From NCBI RefSeq assembly GCF_014701095.1, contig NZ_AP023439.1, forward strand, positions 4,700,001-4,764,000: a DNA stretch of 64,000 nucleotides, written 5' to 3'. This stretch comes from Streptomyces tuirus (lineage in GTDB: Bacteria > Actinomycetota > Actinomycetes > Streptomycetales > Streptomycetaceae). Under the pieces are notes generated by a model. The model did not search any database. It worked only from the letters and a program-made list of their open reading frames with translations, and was not told the origin of the DNA. The position numbers were made by a program, and so were the translations under genes. Positions 14,144-22,928 of the stretch are shown here, in pieces (positions within the stretch are counted from its first letter, which is position 1; the number at the start of each line of letters is the position of its first letter).

Positions 14144-15811
14144 GTGAGTCAGCACAGGCGCCGGACTCCGGCGAAGCAGGACAAACAGCGGCAGGTGCTG
14201 GTCGTGGCCATGGCTGTGGCCCTGGTCGTGGTCGCGGCCGGGGTGAGTCTCGGGCTCTGGGCGACCTCGGGCGGCGACGGCGGGTCCACCGGCTCTCAGG
14301 CCGGATCCTCGCAGGGGGCCAGCGCGGCGGCGCCGCCGGACGGGGCGCCGGAGGCGGCTCCCACCCCCAGCCCGACCCGCTCCTACCCCCTGTCCGAGAC
14401 GCCCCGCACCATCCCCGCCGTGCGGGACCACGAGCCGGCGCGCGGGCCGGGCTGGAAGCCCGAGAAGGGCAACCGGGTGGTCGTGGACGACCCGGCGCTG
14501 GCCGACGAGGGACGGCTGGTCGCCGGCGAGCTGGGGATGGCGTACGCGGGCGAGAAGGGCGACAAGAAGGCCGGGGACCTGCGGCTGGCGCTGAACGACG
14601 ACAAGGGCGCGAACCCGGAGTCGTACACGATGACCGTGCGCGACGGGCGGGTGGAGATCGACGGGCCCACCGACGCGGGGGTCTTCTACGGCACCCGCAC
14701 GCTCAAGCAGGAGACCCACGACGGCGGCACCGCGCCCGAGGGCGTCGTGAAGGACGCACCGGCCAAGCCGCAGCGCGGGCTCATGCTGGACATCGCCCGC
14801 AAGTACTTCACGGCCGACTGGATCGAGGACCGGGTCCGGGAGCTCGGCGACCTGAAGTACAACCAGCTGGGGCTGCACTTCTCCGACGACCAGGGGTTCC
14901 GGATCGAGTCCGACACGCAGCCGGCGATCGTGTCCGAGCCGCATCTGACCAAGGCGCAGGTGCGGAAGATCATCGACCTCGCGGAGAGCCGGCACATCAC
15001 CGTCGTGCCCGAGATCGACTCGCCCGGGCACCTGGGCGCGGTCCTGCGCGCCCACCCCGACCTCCAGCTGCGCACCGCGCAGGGGTCGGCGGTGCAGGGC
15101 GCCATCGACATCTCCAAGCCCGAGAGCGCCGAGATCGTCGACGGGCTGCTGAACGAGTACGCGGACCTCTTCCCCGGCAAGCCCTGGCACCTCGGGGCCG
15201 ACGAGTACCAGGCGCTGGTCCGCTCCGACCCGGAGGCGTCCTTCCCGCAGCTGGCCGCGGCCGCGCAGGAGAAGTACGGCTCCGGCGCCACGGTCGCCGA
15301 CCTCACCACCGGCTGGCTCAACGACCGGGCCGCCACCGTCCGCAAGCACGAGCGCGTCCCGCGCGCGTGGAACGACGGCTTCTTCCGCGGCGGATCCGTC
15401 CAGGCCGACAAGGACATCCAGGTCGCCTACTGGACCGGCAAGGAGATCGGCGCCAGGCCGCCCCTGGAGTACCTCCAGGCCGGCCGCAAGGTGATCAACT
15501 ACAACGACGAGTTCCTGTACTACGTGCTCGGCGAGCCGCAGACCTTCGTCTACCCGACGGGCCAGCGGATCTACGAGCAGTGGACGCCGCGGGTGCTGCG
15601 CGGCACGGCGGCGGTGCCGGCGAGCTTCGACGACCAGATCCTCGGCGGGAACTTCGCCGTCTGGTGCGACCTGGCGAACTCCCAGACGCAAGGCCAGGTC
15701 GCGGCCGGGATCCGGATGCCGCTGCGGGCGACGGTCCAGAAGCTGTGGGACCCGGGCGAGCCCGAGCTGACCTGGTCGCAGTTCCGGGCGCTGGCGGACA
15801 GGCTCGGCTGA
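14144..15811 (+). CDS. Exported beta-N-acetylhexosaminidase (GH20)
   Basis: A 555-residue family 20 glycoside hydrolase that removes terminal GlcNAc/GalNAc. It has a basic N-terminus and one hydrophobic segment (QVLVVAMAVALVVVAAGVSLGL, residues 17-38) that may be a signal anchor, a Ser/Pro-rich linker to about 100, a GH20b-like alpha/beta domain (about 104-205) and the TIM barrel from 208. Barrel markers are GLMLDIARKYF, LHFSDDQGFRIE, VVPEIDSPGH and HLGADEY, with Asp353-Glu354 the catalytic pair of substrate-assisted hydrolysis. The start is GTG 14144. It probably acts on chitooligosaccharides or wall fragments. Confidence 0.9.
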   Translation: MSQHRRRTPAKQDKQRQVLVVAMAVALVVVAAGVSLGLWATSGGDGGSTGSQAGSSQGASAAAPPDGAPEAAPTPSPTRSYPLSETPRTIPAVRDHEPARGPGWKPEKGNRVVVDDPALADEGRLVAGELGMAYAGEKGDKKAGDLRLALNDDKGANPESYTMTVRDGRVEIDGPTDAGVFYGTRTLKQETHDGGTAPEGVVKDAPAKPQRGLMLDIARKYFTADWIEDRVRELGDLKYNQLGLHFSDDQGFRIESDTQPAIVSEPHLTKAQVRKIIDLAESRHITVVPEIDSPGHLGAVLRAHPDLQLRTAQGSAVQGAIDISKPESAEIVDGLLNEYADLFPGKPWHLGADEYQALVRSDPEASFPQLAAAAQEKYGSGATVADLTTGWLNDRAATVRKHERVPRAWNDGFFRGGSVQADKDIQVAYWTGKEIGARPPLEYLQAGRKVINYNDEFLYYVLGEPQTFVYPTGQRIYEQWTPRVLRGTAAVPASFDDQILGGNFAVWCDLANSQTQGQVAAGIRMPLRATVQKLWDPGEPELTWSQFRALADRLG

Positions 15812-15904
15812 CCGACACGAATTGGCGCATACGGCTGCGAACTCCCGCACGGCTGTGGTGGTCTTCTGGCGAAGGGCACCGAATATGCCGGGGGGAACCG
15901 GGAC

Positions 15905-16411
15905 ATGGGCTACTGGGGTTACTTCGTCGTGGGCCGGGGGGAACGGCCGCTGTCGGAGCTGGAGGCGCTGGCGGGGGCCGGGGACGGCCTGACGCGGCGC
16001 GCCTCGGCGCCGGGCGGGTGGCAGGTGTGGGAGTACCCGAGCAGTGACGGCGACATCGGGAACATGAACGCCCTCGCCCGGGAGACCGGGGCGCCCGCGC
16101 TCTTCGGGTACGTCATGAACAGCGAGTGCGTGGTGCTGGAGGCCGCGGCCCCGGAGAGCGGGGCGTGGACGACCTGCCTCGCGCGCTCGGCCATGGCCGG
16201 GTACGTGGGGGCTGGCCGGGAGGGCCTCACGCTGGAGGACTACTTCCTGGAACCCGGCGACGCCGCCGAGCGTGCCGTGCGCTGGGCCGCCGAGGCCGGG
16301 TGCGAGGTGAACGCCGACGCCCTCGTGGACGTACTGACGTCAGACCCTGATCCCCTGGCCGAAAACCTCTTGTTCCGTTTCCTCGACAGACTGGGTGTGG
16401 TGCCCCTGTGA
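15905..16411 (+). CDS. Conserved hypothetical protein, 168 aa
   Basis: I do not recognise this protein. It is soluble and acidic, starts MGYWGYFVVGRGERPLSELE, and has WQVWEYPSSDGDIGNMNALA and FGYVMNSECVVLEAA in the middle. A helical C-terminal third (AAERAVRWAAEAGCEVNADALVDVL) follows. There is no signal peptide or membrane helix. ATG 15905 follows a purine-rich GGGGGAACCGGGAC. It lies between the hexosaminidase and another unknown gene. Confidence 0.65.
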   Translation: MGYWGYFVVGRGERPLSELEALAGAGDGLTRRASAPGGWQVWEYPSSDGDIGNMNALARETGAPALFGYVMNSECVVLEAAAPESGAWTTCLARSAMAGYVGAGREGLTLEDYFLEPGDAAERAVRWAAEAGCEVNADALVDVLTSDPDPLAENLLFRFLDRLGVVPL

Positions 16412-16518
16412 CACTCCGGGGCCGTTGCACGCAGTAAGGGGAAGTGCGGGTTCCGTAAGGGGTGAAGGCCGTCAGCGGCCTGATAGGGCCCCGGAGAGGC
16501 CCGCGGAGGGAGGCGTGG

Positions 16519-17073
16519 ATGAGCCTGGTGGAGTTGATCGCACAGGCCGACGAACGCGGGCTGGCCGCGAGCGGGCTGGCTTGTTTGGATCGGTGCGTGC
16601 CCCTGCTGGGCGGTGAGGACGAGATCCTGCGGCCGGTGTGGGCCAGCCTCAGCGACGGTGCGGAGGCCGGTGAGTGGGGTGAGCGGCTGGAGCAGGCGCG
16701 CGGCAAGCTGGACGCGGCCGGCGCCGGGGACGAGGCGGCCGCGCTCGCCCACCGGATGCTCGAGGCCGCTCCCGCCGAGCGGTCCGCCGCGGACGTGCGG
16801 GTCTGGGCCGACGCCTGCTCCGTCGCCTCCCTCCAGATCCACCGGCTCCTGGACACCGCCGAGGACGAGGCCTCCTGCGTCGACTCCCGCCGCGAGGGAA
16901 GCACCGACGGCATGTCCCCCCTCGTCGCCGCCGAACTGCGCCGCCAGATCACCGTCCTGGAGGTCCTCGCCGGACACGGCCCGGCCGGGCTGCGCCGGGC
17001 GCTGGAGGTGTCGGTCGAGGGGCGCCGGGTGCTGCGCGCCGTGGTGTCCCGCCGGAGTCGGCATCAGAGCTGA
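16519..17073 (+). CDS. Conserved hypothetical helical protein, 184 aa
   Basis: Unrecognised soluble protein, mostly alpha-helical and Ala/Glu/Arg rich (for example WGERLEQARGKLDAAGAGDEAAALAHRM). The start ATG 16519 is set by GGAGGGAGG five bases upstream. The C-terminus is basic (RRVLRAVVSRRSRHQS). It may form a transcription unit with the preceding 168-aa gene; nothing ties it to a pathway. Confidence 0.65.
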   Translation: MSLVELIAQADERGLAASGLACLDRCVPLLGGEDEILRPVWASLSDGAEAGEWGERLEQARGKLDAAGAGDEAAALAHRMLEAAPAERSAADVRVWADACSVASLQIHRLLDTAEDEASCVDSRREGSTDGMSPLVAAELRRQITVLEVLAGHGPAGLRRALEVSVEGRRVLRAVVSRRSRHQS

Positions 17074-17226
17074 GGGAACGCGCTCCAGATGCCCCGACAG
17101 GTCTAAACCCCCTTCCTGGAAGAGTCCTGTGACTGTCCCTTGGGCGCGGTGGGGCGGTCCTGCGCTGCTTCGGGGAAGCCGCCGATTCCGGGTGACGAAA
17201 CGCTTCGCCGCAGCGCTTTCCGGGAT

Positions 17227-17622
17227 GTGACGACTCAAGCGGAGACCAGGCCATCGGCGGCTGCGAAGCCGCTGCGATGGGCGGCGGACACAGTGGCGAC
17301 GATGCGCGAGGGAGCCCGGCTGCACCTCGACTACTCGCCGCAGAGCCTGTGGAGCGTCGACCGGATGATCGAGGGGATACGGCGGGAGGGAGCGCCCGAC
17401 GCCGCCGTCCGGGAGACCCTGCGGGGCTTCGGCGCCTACGCGGGCGAGGTGATGGCGCGTCAGTCCGGCGCCGAGTGGTGGGCGACCGGCGGCGACCACT
17501 GGATCCGCACCCCCGACGGGCGCCTGTGGGACCCCCTCGAGGAGGCCCGCCGCTGCTACGCCGGCCACGGATCGCTGCGGCTGCTGTGCCGGGACGCGGT
17601 GGGCACCGGGCCCCGGCCGTAG
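17227..17622 (+). CDS. Conserved hypothetical protein, 131 aa
   Basis: Unrecognised protein. Its core ARLHLDYSPQSLWSVDRMIEG, then LRGFGAYAGEVMARQSGAEWW and HWIRTPDGRLWDPLEEARR, suggests a compact alpha/beta fold with several conserved Trp. The start is uncertain: GTG 17227 has no clear binding site, and ATG 17302 would give a shorter product beginning at the conserved core. It ends two bases from the convergent amidase gene. Confidence 0.6.
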   Translation: MTTQAETRPSAAAKPLRWAADTVATMREGARLHLDYSPQSLWSVDRMIEGIRREGAPDAAVRETLRGFGAYAGEVMARQSGAEWWATGGDHWIRTPDGRLWDPLEEARRCYAGHGSLRLLCRDAVGTGPRP

Positions 17623-17624
17623 CG

Positions 17625-18815
17625 TCAGCGCCCGAGCACGCCCTCGGCGACGTCCTCGGTCTCGTCCTCCTCCGGGAGCCCTGGCGGCTCGGCGGCCGGC
17701 TCGGTCTGCTTGCCGGCGTTCGCGGCCAGGGTGCGGATCTCGGGCAGATCGTCGTAGAGGTGCTGCCCGGGGCACTCGGTCGGGTAGCCGTCGCGGTGGC
17801 CGGAGATGCGGTGGAACGTCACCTTCTGGCCCAGCTTGTACTTGCCGTTGTCGGCCCCGGAGGTCAGCACGCTCGTCCCGGTCGGGTCGAGGCCGTAGAG
17901 GCCGAGCTTCCACGCGGCGACCTTCGCGACCGACGCGCGCACCGCGGCGTTCGTGGCCGCCGCGGAGTAGTCGCCGAGCACCGAGACGCTGCTGGTGGCG
18001 GTGTTGAACCCGTAGGTGTGCGCGCCGAGGACGGGCTTGTCGACGCCGCCCGCACGGCCCTCGAAGACGGTGCCGCACTTGTCGACGAGGAAGTGGTAGC
18101 CGATGTCGTTCCAGCCGTTGCTCTGCACGTGGTAGAGGAACACGCCGCGCACGATCGACGCCGACTGGGAGCAGGTGTAGTCGTTGGTGCCCGCCGTGTG
18201 GTGGACGAACACCGCCTTGGTGTCGCCGGTGTAGGTGGGCGGGTCCTTCACCAGGGACTCGTCCGCGCCCCAGGCGGAGCGCGAGGTCATGGCGGGACGC
18301 TCGGCCGCCTGCGGACCGGCGGCCGGCGGGACGACGCCCGGGTCGACGACCGCGGTGTGCGGGGAGTCCGGCCCGGCCTCGGGGTCGACCAGTTCGACGC
18401 GCAGCCCCTCCGGCAGGTGCGAGCCCGCGACGCGCACCTGGACGCCGTCCGAGGGCCCGGTCCACAACGGCTGGGTGCTGCCGCGCACCCCGGACCGGTC
18501 GCGGTCGGGGCCGGTCTCGGGCGTACGGCTGTCGCCGTCCAGGAGGCGCCATGTGCTCCACGCGCCGCTCTCCCGGGAGCGGGTGCGCACCTGGACGGTG
18601 CCGTCCAGGGCCGCGTCCGGGTCGTCCCAGGTGACGCCGATCAGGCTGAACGGCTCGGTGGTGCGCGGTGCGAGAGACCGGTCGTGGGGGTCTCCGTCCG
18701 GCACCCGGAGGGTGTGCACACCGTCCGAGGAGGTGGCACGGGCGGGCTGGGCCAGTCCGAGTGCGCCGAGGGCCAGGGCGGTGGCGACGGCGGTGCGCAG
18801 GAGGCGGGGTGTCAT
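17625..18815 (-). CDS. Secreted peptidoglycan-recognition N-acetylmuramoyl-L-alanine amidase
   Basis: A 396-residue exported enzyme. The signal peptide is LLRTAVATALALGALGLAQPARA. A family-typical N-terminal beta-rich domain follows (residues 30-170, WDDPDAALDGTVQVRTR), then the PGRP/Amidase_2 domain from SRSAWGADESL. Zinc and catalytic features are present: FVHHTAGTNDYTC, GYHFLVDKCGTVFEGRAGG, VLGAHTYGFN and HRISGHRDGYPTECPG. It should cleave the bond between MurNAc and L-Ala in peptidoglycan. ATG 18815 follows GAAAGGCGAG. The tail (PPGLPEEDETEDVAEGVL) is acidic. Confidence 0.9.
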   Translation of the reverse strand: MTPRLLRTAVATALALGALGLAQPARATSSDGVHTLRVPDGDPHDRSLAPRTTEPFSLIGVTWDDPDAALDGTVQVRTRSRESGAWSTWRLLDGDSRTPETGPDRDRSGVRGSTQPLWTGPSDGVQVRVAGSHLPEGLRVELVDPEAGPDSPHTAVVDPGVVPPAAGPQAAERPAMTSRSAWGADESLVKDPPTYTGDTKAVFVHHTAGTNDYTCSQSASIVRGVFLYHVQSNGWNDIGYHFLVDKCGTVFEGRAGGVDKPVLGAHTYGFNTATSSVSVLGDYSAAATNAAVRASVAKVAAWKLGLYGLDPTGTSVLTSGADNGKYKLGQKVTFHRISGHRDGYPTECPGQHLYDDLPEIRTLAANAGKQTEPAAEPPGLPEEDETEDVAEGVLGR

Positions 18816-19031
18816 ACGGCGCTCGCCTTTCGTGGGCGGTGGCATCGCGAGCAGAGGTCCCCGGTACGGCACTTGGCCGAAACCTCCGCGGGGCCGGGCT
18901 CCCGAGGACGGCGGGCGGGGTTGACCCGAACGGTCGCGGACGCCCGGTGCCTGACGTGCTGTGACACTTCCGCGCGGACCGGCGCTGATGAGCGTGGGAG
19001 GGCGCGCACTCGGCACGGACGAGGACGGTAC

Positions 19032-19649
19032 TTGGGTCAGGGAACGGAACCCCGGCGCGGGCAGGCGTACGACGGGGAACTGGGCGCGGCCGTCGCGCGG
19101 GCCCAGCAGGGTGACGAGGCGGCCTTCGCGGACGCCTACCGTCTCGTGCAGCCCGGGCTGCTCGGCTACCTGCGCGGTCTGGTCGGCGATGACGCGGAGG
19201 ACGTGGCGTCCGACGCCTGGCTGGAGATCGCCCGGGACCTCGGGCGGTTCCGGGGCGACGGGGCCGGCTTCCGCGGCTGGACGGCGACCATCGCCCGGCA
19301 CCGGGCGCTGGACCACCTGCGCCGGCAGCGGGTACGGCCCCGGTCGTCCGCGCTGGAGCAGGACGTCCTGGAACTGCCGGGACCGCAGAGCACGCACGAC
19401 CAGGCGCTGGAGGCCATCTCCACCGAGCACGCCCTGGAGCTGGTCCGGGGGCTGCCGCGCGACCAGGCCGAGGCCGTGCTGCTGCGTGTCGTGGTCGGCC
19501 TCGACGGCCCGGCCGCGGCGCGGGTTCTGGGCAAACGGCCGGGCGCGGTGCGCACGGCCGCCTACCGGGGCCTGAAACGCCTCGCCGCGCAGCTGGGCGC
19601 GGAGAGTGTGACGGATGAGGGTCCCCGGACGCTGGGTGAGTCGACATAG
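19032..19649 (+). CDS. ECF-type sigma factor, first of a tandem pair
   Basis: A 205-residue sigma-70 family protein. Region 2 is DAYRLVQPGLLGYLRGLVGD, then DAEDVASDAWLEIARDL and FRGWTATIARHRALDHLRRQ. Region 4 is LPRDQAEAVLLRVVVGLDGP, then RVLGKRPGAVRTAAYRGLKR. The best start is TTG 19032, with GAGG seven bases upstream; no ATG or GTG is available nearby in frame. It is followed after 152 bases by a one-pass membrane protein, the usual place for an anti-sigma factor. It is clearly paralogous to the sigma factor at 21021. Confidence 0.85.
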   Translation: MGQGTEPRRGQAYDGELGAAVARAQQGDEAAFADAYRLVQPGLLGYLRGLVGDDAEDVASDAWLEIARDLGRFRGDGAGFRGWTATIARHRALDHLRRQRVRPRSSALEQDVLELPGPQSTHDQALEAISTEHALELVRGLPRDQAEAVLLRVVVGLDGPAAARVLGKRPGAVRTAAYRGLKRLAAQLGAESVTDEGPRTLGEST

Positions 19650-19801
19650 CGGAACCGGCGGTTTCGCGTGCGGCCCGGTCGGGCCCTGCGGAGCCGGTGC
19701 CGTGAACAGGGCGGACCGGCGGGACGTACTGGGGCCCGGTGGGGCCGGCCGGCGCCGCCGGGCGGACGGATCGATCGGATCGAGCAGAGACGGAAACGGA
19801 C

Positions 19802-20614
19802 ATGGGTGAACGGCAGAGCGACGGCGGGCTGTCCGGCCGTGGTTCCCGGCACGCCCTCCTCGACGCCGACGTCGAAGCTCTGATCGTCGCCTGCCTCATC
19901 CGGGACGGCGTCGACGCCGAGGCCGAACAGCGGGCCGTGGCCGCCTTCCGGGCCGCCCGGGACGCCGGAGCCCTGCGCACCCGCGGGCTGCGCGCTCGCC
20001 GGCTGCGCGCCGGCACCCGCCGCCGGGACGACTGGCGGGCCCGGCAACGGCGGCACCTGGGCCGGTCATTGAAGGCGACGCTCTCCGTGCTGCTCGCCAG
20101 TCTCACGCTGGGCGGTGTCGCCGTGGCCGCGATCGGCGTGGCGGGATCGCCGGAGCACGGCACCAAGGACGCCCCCGAGCGGGGACCCGCCCCTAGCAGC
20201 GCCCCGCGTGACCCCTCGGAGCAGCCGTCCCGCGACGGCCACAGCCCCATCCCCGGCACCGGCCCCTCCCCGGACCGGCCGGCCACCGCCCAGGACACCG
20301 AGGCCCACTGCCGCGCCTACGAGCGGGTCGGCCGCCGCGGCAAGGCCATGGAGGCGACGTCCTGGCAGCGCCTGGTGGCCGCCGCGGGCGGTGAGAGGAA
20401 GGTCACGGCGTACTGCGCCGAACAGCTGGACGCGCCGAAGAGCGGGAGCGGTGGCTCCGGGAACGGCGGTGGCTCCGGGAACAGCGGTTCCGCCAGGAAC
20501 GACGGTGCACCGGCCGCGAAGAACCCGGCGGGCAACGGCTCCGGCAACCGCGGGGACGACAGCTCCGACAAGAGCGGGAGCAAGCGCTCCCAGCCCAACG
20601 GCCGTCACCGGTAA
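19802..20614 (+). CDS. Single-pass membrane protein, putative anti-sigma factor for the upstream ECF
   Basis: A 270-residue protein with a cytoplasmic-looking basic N-terminal domain, one transmembrane helix (LKATLSVLLASLTLGGVAVAAI, residues 90-110) and an extracellular Pro/Ser-rich linker. A small module with two cysteines follows (AHCRAYERVGR to KVTAYCAEQL), then a Gly/Ser/Asn low-complexity tail. It lacks an obvious zinc-binding HxxxCxxC anti-sigma motif, so the anti-sigma role rests on position and topology. The same two-cysteine module occurs in the second membrane protein at 21695. Confidence 0.6.
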   Translation: MGERQSDGGLSGRGSRHALLDADVEALIVACLIRDGVDAEAEQRAVAAFRAARDAGALRTRGLRARRLRAGTRRRDDWRARQRRHLGRSLKATLSVLLASLTLGGVAVAAIGVAGSPEHGTKDAPERGPAPSSAPRDPSEQPSRDGHSPIPGTGPSPDRPATAQDTEAHCRAYERVGRRGKAMEATSWQRLVAAAGGERKVTAYCAEQLDAPKSGSGGSGNGGGSGNSGSARNDGAPAAKNPAGNGSGNRGDDSSDKSGSKRSQPNGRHR

Positions 20615-20731
20615 GGAAATCCGCGAGCACCGGCCGTCACGGCCTGCCCGTCGCGCGGGCCCGAACGGCCCCGCCTTGGCAACGGCCGAGGCCGCCACCC
20701 CCCACAGGAGAGGCCCCGGCCGTCGCGCGGC

Positions 20732-20752
20732 ACGGGCCGCGCGGCGGCCCGT
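20732..20752. terminator. Hairpin after the first sigma/membrane-protein pair
   Basis: ACGGGCCGC and GCGGCCCGT form a perfect nine-base stem with a three-base loop, about 120 bases after the preceding stop. There is no U tract, as is usual for Streptomyces terminators. Confidence 0.5.
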
Positions 20753-20889
20753 ACTACCTACAGCGTCCAGGGTGCGTTTTCTGTCACACCCCGCTGCGTC
20801 ACGGCTTGGTTGCATCCCGGACGGACATGGACGGGGCATGGTTTCAGGTCGTAACGTGCCATTCGCGCCAACGCGAAGGCGGTACGACC
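20753..20889. other. Intergenic region before the second ECF gene
   Basis: This stretch holds no plausible gene. It contains relatively AT-rich segments (GCGTTTTCTGTCACACC and GGCTTGGTTGCATCC) where a promoter for the second sigma factor could lie. The 24-bp repeats begin just after it. Confidence 0.3.
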
Positions 20890-20945
20890 ACCGCGACCAC
20901 CTGCGGTCTTGATACCGCGACCACCTGCGGTCCTGATACCGCGAC
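20890..20945. repeat. 24-bp tandem repeat with internal dyad upstream of the second ECF gene
   Basis: Two full copies (20893-20916, 20917-20940) and a partial third of a unit starting GCGACCACCTGCGGTC. Each unit forms an inverted repeat ACCGC-8 bases-GCGGT, for example 20890-20894 with 20903-20907. It sits immediately before the possible TTG start at 20952, about 80 bases before GTG 21021. The spacing of repeated dyads suggests regulator binding sites; this is inference. Confidence 0.6.
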
Positions 20946-21020
20946 AATCAATTGAGGAACCACGACGGCGAGAACCCGGTCCGCGAGAGCGGCGCCGGTT
21001 CAGGCGCAGAAGGGCGCGCG

Positions 21021-21695
21021 GTGCTGGGGGACGACGCGGAGCTGACCGCCGCGGTGCGCGCGGCACAGGACGGAGACGACAACGCGTTCCGGACTGTGTA
21101 CCGCACCGTGCATCCGCGGCTGCTCGGGTACGTACGGACGCTGGTCGGCGACCCCGACGCCGAGGATGTGACGTCGGAGGCGTGGCTTCAGATAGCCCGC
21201 GATCTGGAGCGGTTCACCGGCGACGCCGACCGGTTCCGCGGCTGGGCCGCCCGGATCGCCCGCAACCGCGCGCTGGACCACATACGCATGCGCGGTCGCC
21301 GGCCGGCGATCGGCGGTGACGAGACCGAGCTGACCGGTCGTGCCGCCGAGTCGGACACCGCCGGCGAGGCCATCGAGGCGCTCGCCACCGACGGCGCGTT
21401 CTCCCTGATCTCCCGGCTGCCGCAGGACCAGGCCGAAGCGGTCGTGCTGCGCGTGGTGGTGGGGCTCGACGCGAAGTCCGCCGCCGAGACACTCGGCAAG
21501 CGCCCGGGCGCGGTCCGCACGGCTGCGCACCGGGGTCTGAAGCGGCTCGCCGAACTGCTCGGCGACGACCCGCAGGCCGATCCGGAATCGGCCGGGGTGC
21601 TCGACGCCCTGCCGCCCCAGCGAGAACGGCGTGGCGGTGCCGTGACGTCCGCAGGTGTGACGCATAGCGTTGCGCGGACGCAGAAGGATGTGTGA
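21021..21695 (+). CDS. ECF-type sigma factor, second of a tandem pair
   Basis: A 224-residue sigma factor very similar to the one at 19032: PRLLGYVRTLVGDPDAEDVTSEAWLQ split across region 2, FRGWAARIARNRALDHIRMR, and region 4 RLPQDQAEAVVLRVVVGLDAK, then ETLGKRPGAVRTAAHRGLKR. GTG 21021 with AGAAGG upstream is preferred. A TTG at 20952 would add 23 non-conserved residues and lacks a binding site. Its stop overlaps the start of the following membrane protein (TGATG), a tighter coupling than in the first pair. Confidence 0.83.
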   Translation: MLGDDAELTAAVRAAQDGDDNAFRTVYRTVHPRLLGYVRTLVGDPDAEDVTSEAWLQIARDLERFTGDADRFRGWAARIARNRALDHIRMRGRRPAIGGDETELTGRAAESDTAGEAIEALATDGAFSLISRLPQDQAEAVVLRVVVGLDAKSAAETLGKRPGAVRTAAHRGLKRLAELLGDDPQADPESAGVLDALPPQRERRGGAVTSAGVTHSVARTQKDV

Positions 21696-22771
21696 TGGCC
21701 GACGAGCAGTACAGGTGGCTGGACCGCGAAACAGCGGAGCGTTTGCTGAGCGGAGAGCCACCCGGAGCTGTCGAAGGCGCCGGCCGGGACCAGGCCGAAC
21801 AGCTCGCCAGGACCCTCGGCGCACTGTCCGCCACACCCCCGCTGACCAGCGATGAACTCCACGGCGAGGCCGCCGCGATGGCCGCCTTCCGCAAGGCCCG
21901 CGCGGAACGCGCCGACACGGCCGGGGCGTTCGCGGCCACCGGCGGCAGCGACGCGGCAGGCGTCCCCGACGCGGGGCTGGTCCGGATCGGAACGCCCCGC
22001 GACAGCGGCACCCGCACCGCCCGGCCGCCCCGCTGGGCCCGTCCCGCGCGCCTCGCCCTGGCCGCCGTGCTGGCCGTCGGCATGGTCGGCGGGGCGGCTC
22101 TCGCGGCCGGAACCGGAGCCCTGAGGGCACCGTTCGGCGGTGACGAGCCCCACCCCGGCGCCTCCGTCTCGGCCTCCGTCACCCATCCCGAACGCCCGCT
22201 GGTGTCGCCGTCGCCGAGCGACGCCGCGCAGGGCGGCTCCACCCCGGACGACACCCCGGGAGGCTCGTCGAAGGGCGGGGCCGGCGCCCGGGACGACGAG
22301 CGGGACGACGCGGCCCCCAAGCCGGACGGCCGGAAGGACGGCTCCGGCGAGGGCCGCGGGGAGGTCACCGCCGCCTGCCGCGACCTCCGCGACGGCAAGC
22401 GGCTGGATCCCGACCGCAGGCGCGCCCTGCGGGACGCGGCGAACGGCCACCGGGTGTGGAAGTACTGCAAGGGCGTGCTGACCTCGGCCGCCCCCGGCTC
22501 CGGTGGGCGCGGGAGCGACGACCACGCGGACAAGGGCCGGAAGCAGGGCAAGGACACCGGCCGGGACCGCAAACAGGACCGCAAGCAGGACCGCAAGCAG
22601 GACGAGGCCGGGCGGAAGGCAGACCGCAAGGCCGACCGCAAGGCCGACAAGCGCGCCGAGAAGAAGGGCGACGACGATGACGACGCGGACCGCGGCGGCG
22701 TCCGGACCTCTCTCGCACCGCTGCGACCTGCGGTTTCGCACTCCCTGAAAATCTTCTGGCCGACGGTGTGA
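21695..22771 (+). CDS. Single-pass membrane protein, putative anti-sigma factor for the second ECF
   Basis: A 358-residue protein: cytoplasmic N-terminal domain (about 110 residues), one transmembrane helix (LALAAVLAVGMVGGAALAAGTG), an extracellular disordered acidic linker, and a two-cysteine module (TAACRDLRDGKR to VWKYCKGVL). A highly charged repeat follows (DRKQDRKQDRKQD, then RKADRKADRKADKRAEKKG). ATG 21695 overlaps the sigma stop; GTG 21692 is in frame but too close to GAAGGA. The topology parallels the protein at 19802, so the two pairs probably arose by duplication. Anti-sigma activity is inferred. Confidence 0.6.
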   Translation: MADEQYRWLDRETAERLLSGEPPGAVEGAGRDQAEQLARTLGALSATPPLTSDELHGEAAAMAAFRKARAERADTAGAFAATGGSDAAGVPDAGLVRIGTPRDSGTRTARPPRWARPARLALAAVLAVGMVGGAALAAGTGALRAPFGGDEPHPGASVSASVTHPERPLVSPSPSDAAQGGSTPDDTPGGSSKGGAGARDDERDDAAPKPDGRKDGSGEGRGEVTAACRDLRDGKRLDPDRRRALRDAANGHRVWKYCKGVLTSAAPGSGGRGSDDHADKGRKQGKDTGRDRKQDRKQDRKQDEAGRKADRKADRKADKRAEKKGDDDDDADRGGVRTSLAPLRPAVSHSLKIFWPTV

Positions 22772-22870
22772 CGTTTTCGGCCGCCCCGGCGCAGTAATGA
22801 GTGAGCCGACTGGTCATCGGCCGTCGCACAGAGCCGGGGTTCCCCCCGTACCTACGGCTCGTGCACCTGA

Positions 22871-22907
22871 GCGCGGGCGGGACACGTTCCCCCGGTCCCG
22901 CCCGCGC
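22871..22907. terminator. Bidirectional hairpin between convergent genes
   Basis: GCGCGGGCGGGAC (22871-22883) pairs perfectly with GTCCCGCCCGCGC (22895-22907), a 13-base stem with an 11-base loop. It lies between the second membrane protein and the L,D-transpeptidase and can serve both. Confidence 0.75.
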
Positions 22908-22928
22908 CCCAACTTCCTCTCCTCGCCG

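Noticed and set aside
16240..20298. A minus-strand open frame of about 1350 codons
   Set aside because: It runs antisense through several well-supported genes and reads as Arg/Pro/Gly-rich low complexity. Long false frames are expected in DNA of this GC content.
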